From assembly GCA_002482415.1 (NCBI GenBank), contig DLFY01000104.1, positions 5,411-18,959 on the forward strand: a stretch of DNA of 13,549 nucleotides, in the 5' to 3' direction. A program made the translations under genes and the position numbers. Positions 13,295 to 13,549 of the stretch are shown piece after piece. Source of the stretch: Phycisphaerales bacterium UBA7708 (GTDB lineage: Bacteria > Planctomycetota > Phycisphaerae > Sedimentisphaerales > Anaerohalosphaeraceae). How positions within the stretch are numbered: the first letter of the stretch is position 1; each line of letters begins with the position of its first letter. The notes under the pieces were generated by a model. The model was given only the letters and a program-made list of their open reading frames with translations. It was not told the DNA's origin and did not search any database.

Positions 13295-13549
13295 ATGGAA
13301 TCGAATCCACCAAAATTAAATCCAAAACCCACATGGCTGGAAATCGCCATCGGGTTTGCGTTGTTTGTGGGCATCTCGATGGTGGTGGTACCGCAGTTCA
13401 GTCGGGCCGCCGGTGAAGGGCGACTGGCTCAGTTGTCCGACACGCTGTACCTGGTCCGCTGTGCCATCGATTTATATCAGGCCGACCATGAGGGCCTTCT
13501 GCCCGGTCAGGCAAAAGCGGGCCAGCCGGTCCGGCCGGAGTTTTTTGTC
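13295..13549 (+). CDS. Pilin-like protein without prepilin cleavage signal (3' partial)
   Basis: The first 85 codons are present and the rest lies beyond the window. The protein starts MESNPPKLNPKPTWLEIAIGF, and its hydrophobic helix ends VVVPQFSRAA. Aligned on PQFS with the upstream pilin, E16 falls exactly on the conserved Glu +5, and the following helix (LAQLSDTLYLVRCAIDLYQADH) matches LQSNLQSIRSAIALYKIQH. The Gly at -1 and Phe at +1 are replaced by Lys and Pro, so prepilin peptidase should not cut it. It is probably a pilin paralogue kept as an inner-membrane-anchored protein, perhaps a minor component or assembly factor; this is inference. GAGG lies only 3 nt before the ATG, with a further G-run 10 nt upstream. 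Confidence 0.75.
   Translation, partial: MESNPPKLNPKPTWLEIAIGFALFVGISMVVVPQFSRAAGEGRLAQLSDTLYLVRCAIDLYQADHEGLLPGQAKAGQPVRPEFFV

Overview
The window looks like chromosomal DNA of a Gram-negative, probably uncultured member of the Planctomycetota (Phycisphaerae-like). This is an inference from three things: a surface protein ending in planctomycete-style dockerin repeats, a Tat-exported iduronate-sulfatase-type enzyme, and an LpxL-type acyltransferase together with YfbK-type lipoprotein and pilin genes. No rRNA or tRNA gene was found.

Layout. (1) 1-2339: the 3' end of a large secreted dockerin protein, abutting a convergent sulfatase gene. (2) 2451-5919: a strong promoter, an LpxL/HtrB-like acyltransferase, then a visibly more AT-rich pair: a polytopic membrane protein with an M50-like HELCH motif and a membrane-anchored YaeI-like metallophosphoesterase, with a 29-codon ORF at their junction. 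(3) 5901-8025: a YfbK-like VWA lipoprotein on the minus strand, bracketed by two directly repeated copies of a 104-bp element; one copy supplies the stop codon of the phosphoesterase and the other the probable promoter of the VWA gene. (4) 8162-12020: a housekeeping run argH - FHB1 - thiL - tsaE - FHB2. FHB1 and FHB2 are four-helix-bundle proteins of the 23S rRNA intervening-sequence family. (5) 12021-13549: a structured leader, a type IV pilin/GspG-like gene with a strong terminator, a repeat-rich gap, and the start of a second pilin-like gene that lacks the prepilin cleavage signal.

Most interesting signal. Each FHB gene is enclosed by a pair of inverted arrays of a degenerate 8-bp unit (RGTATRYA, 3-4 copies per arm), and each arm resembles its partner more than it resembles the arms of the other element. 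A fifth, unpaired array (RGAATAYA x4) sits in the thiL-tsaE junction, so every junction of this run carries an array. The arrays directly precede thiL and tsaE, neither of which has a visible Shine-Dalgarno sequence, and one array encodes the C-terminus and stop codon of TsaE. This looks like a small element with inverted ends that has repeatedly entered intergenic junctions, comparable in design to rRNA intervening sequences but located in a protein-coding operon. Mobility and mechanism are not demonstrated by the sequence.
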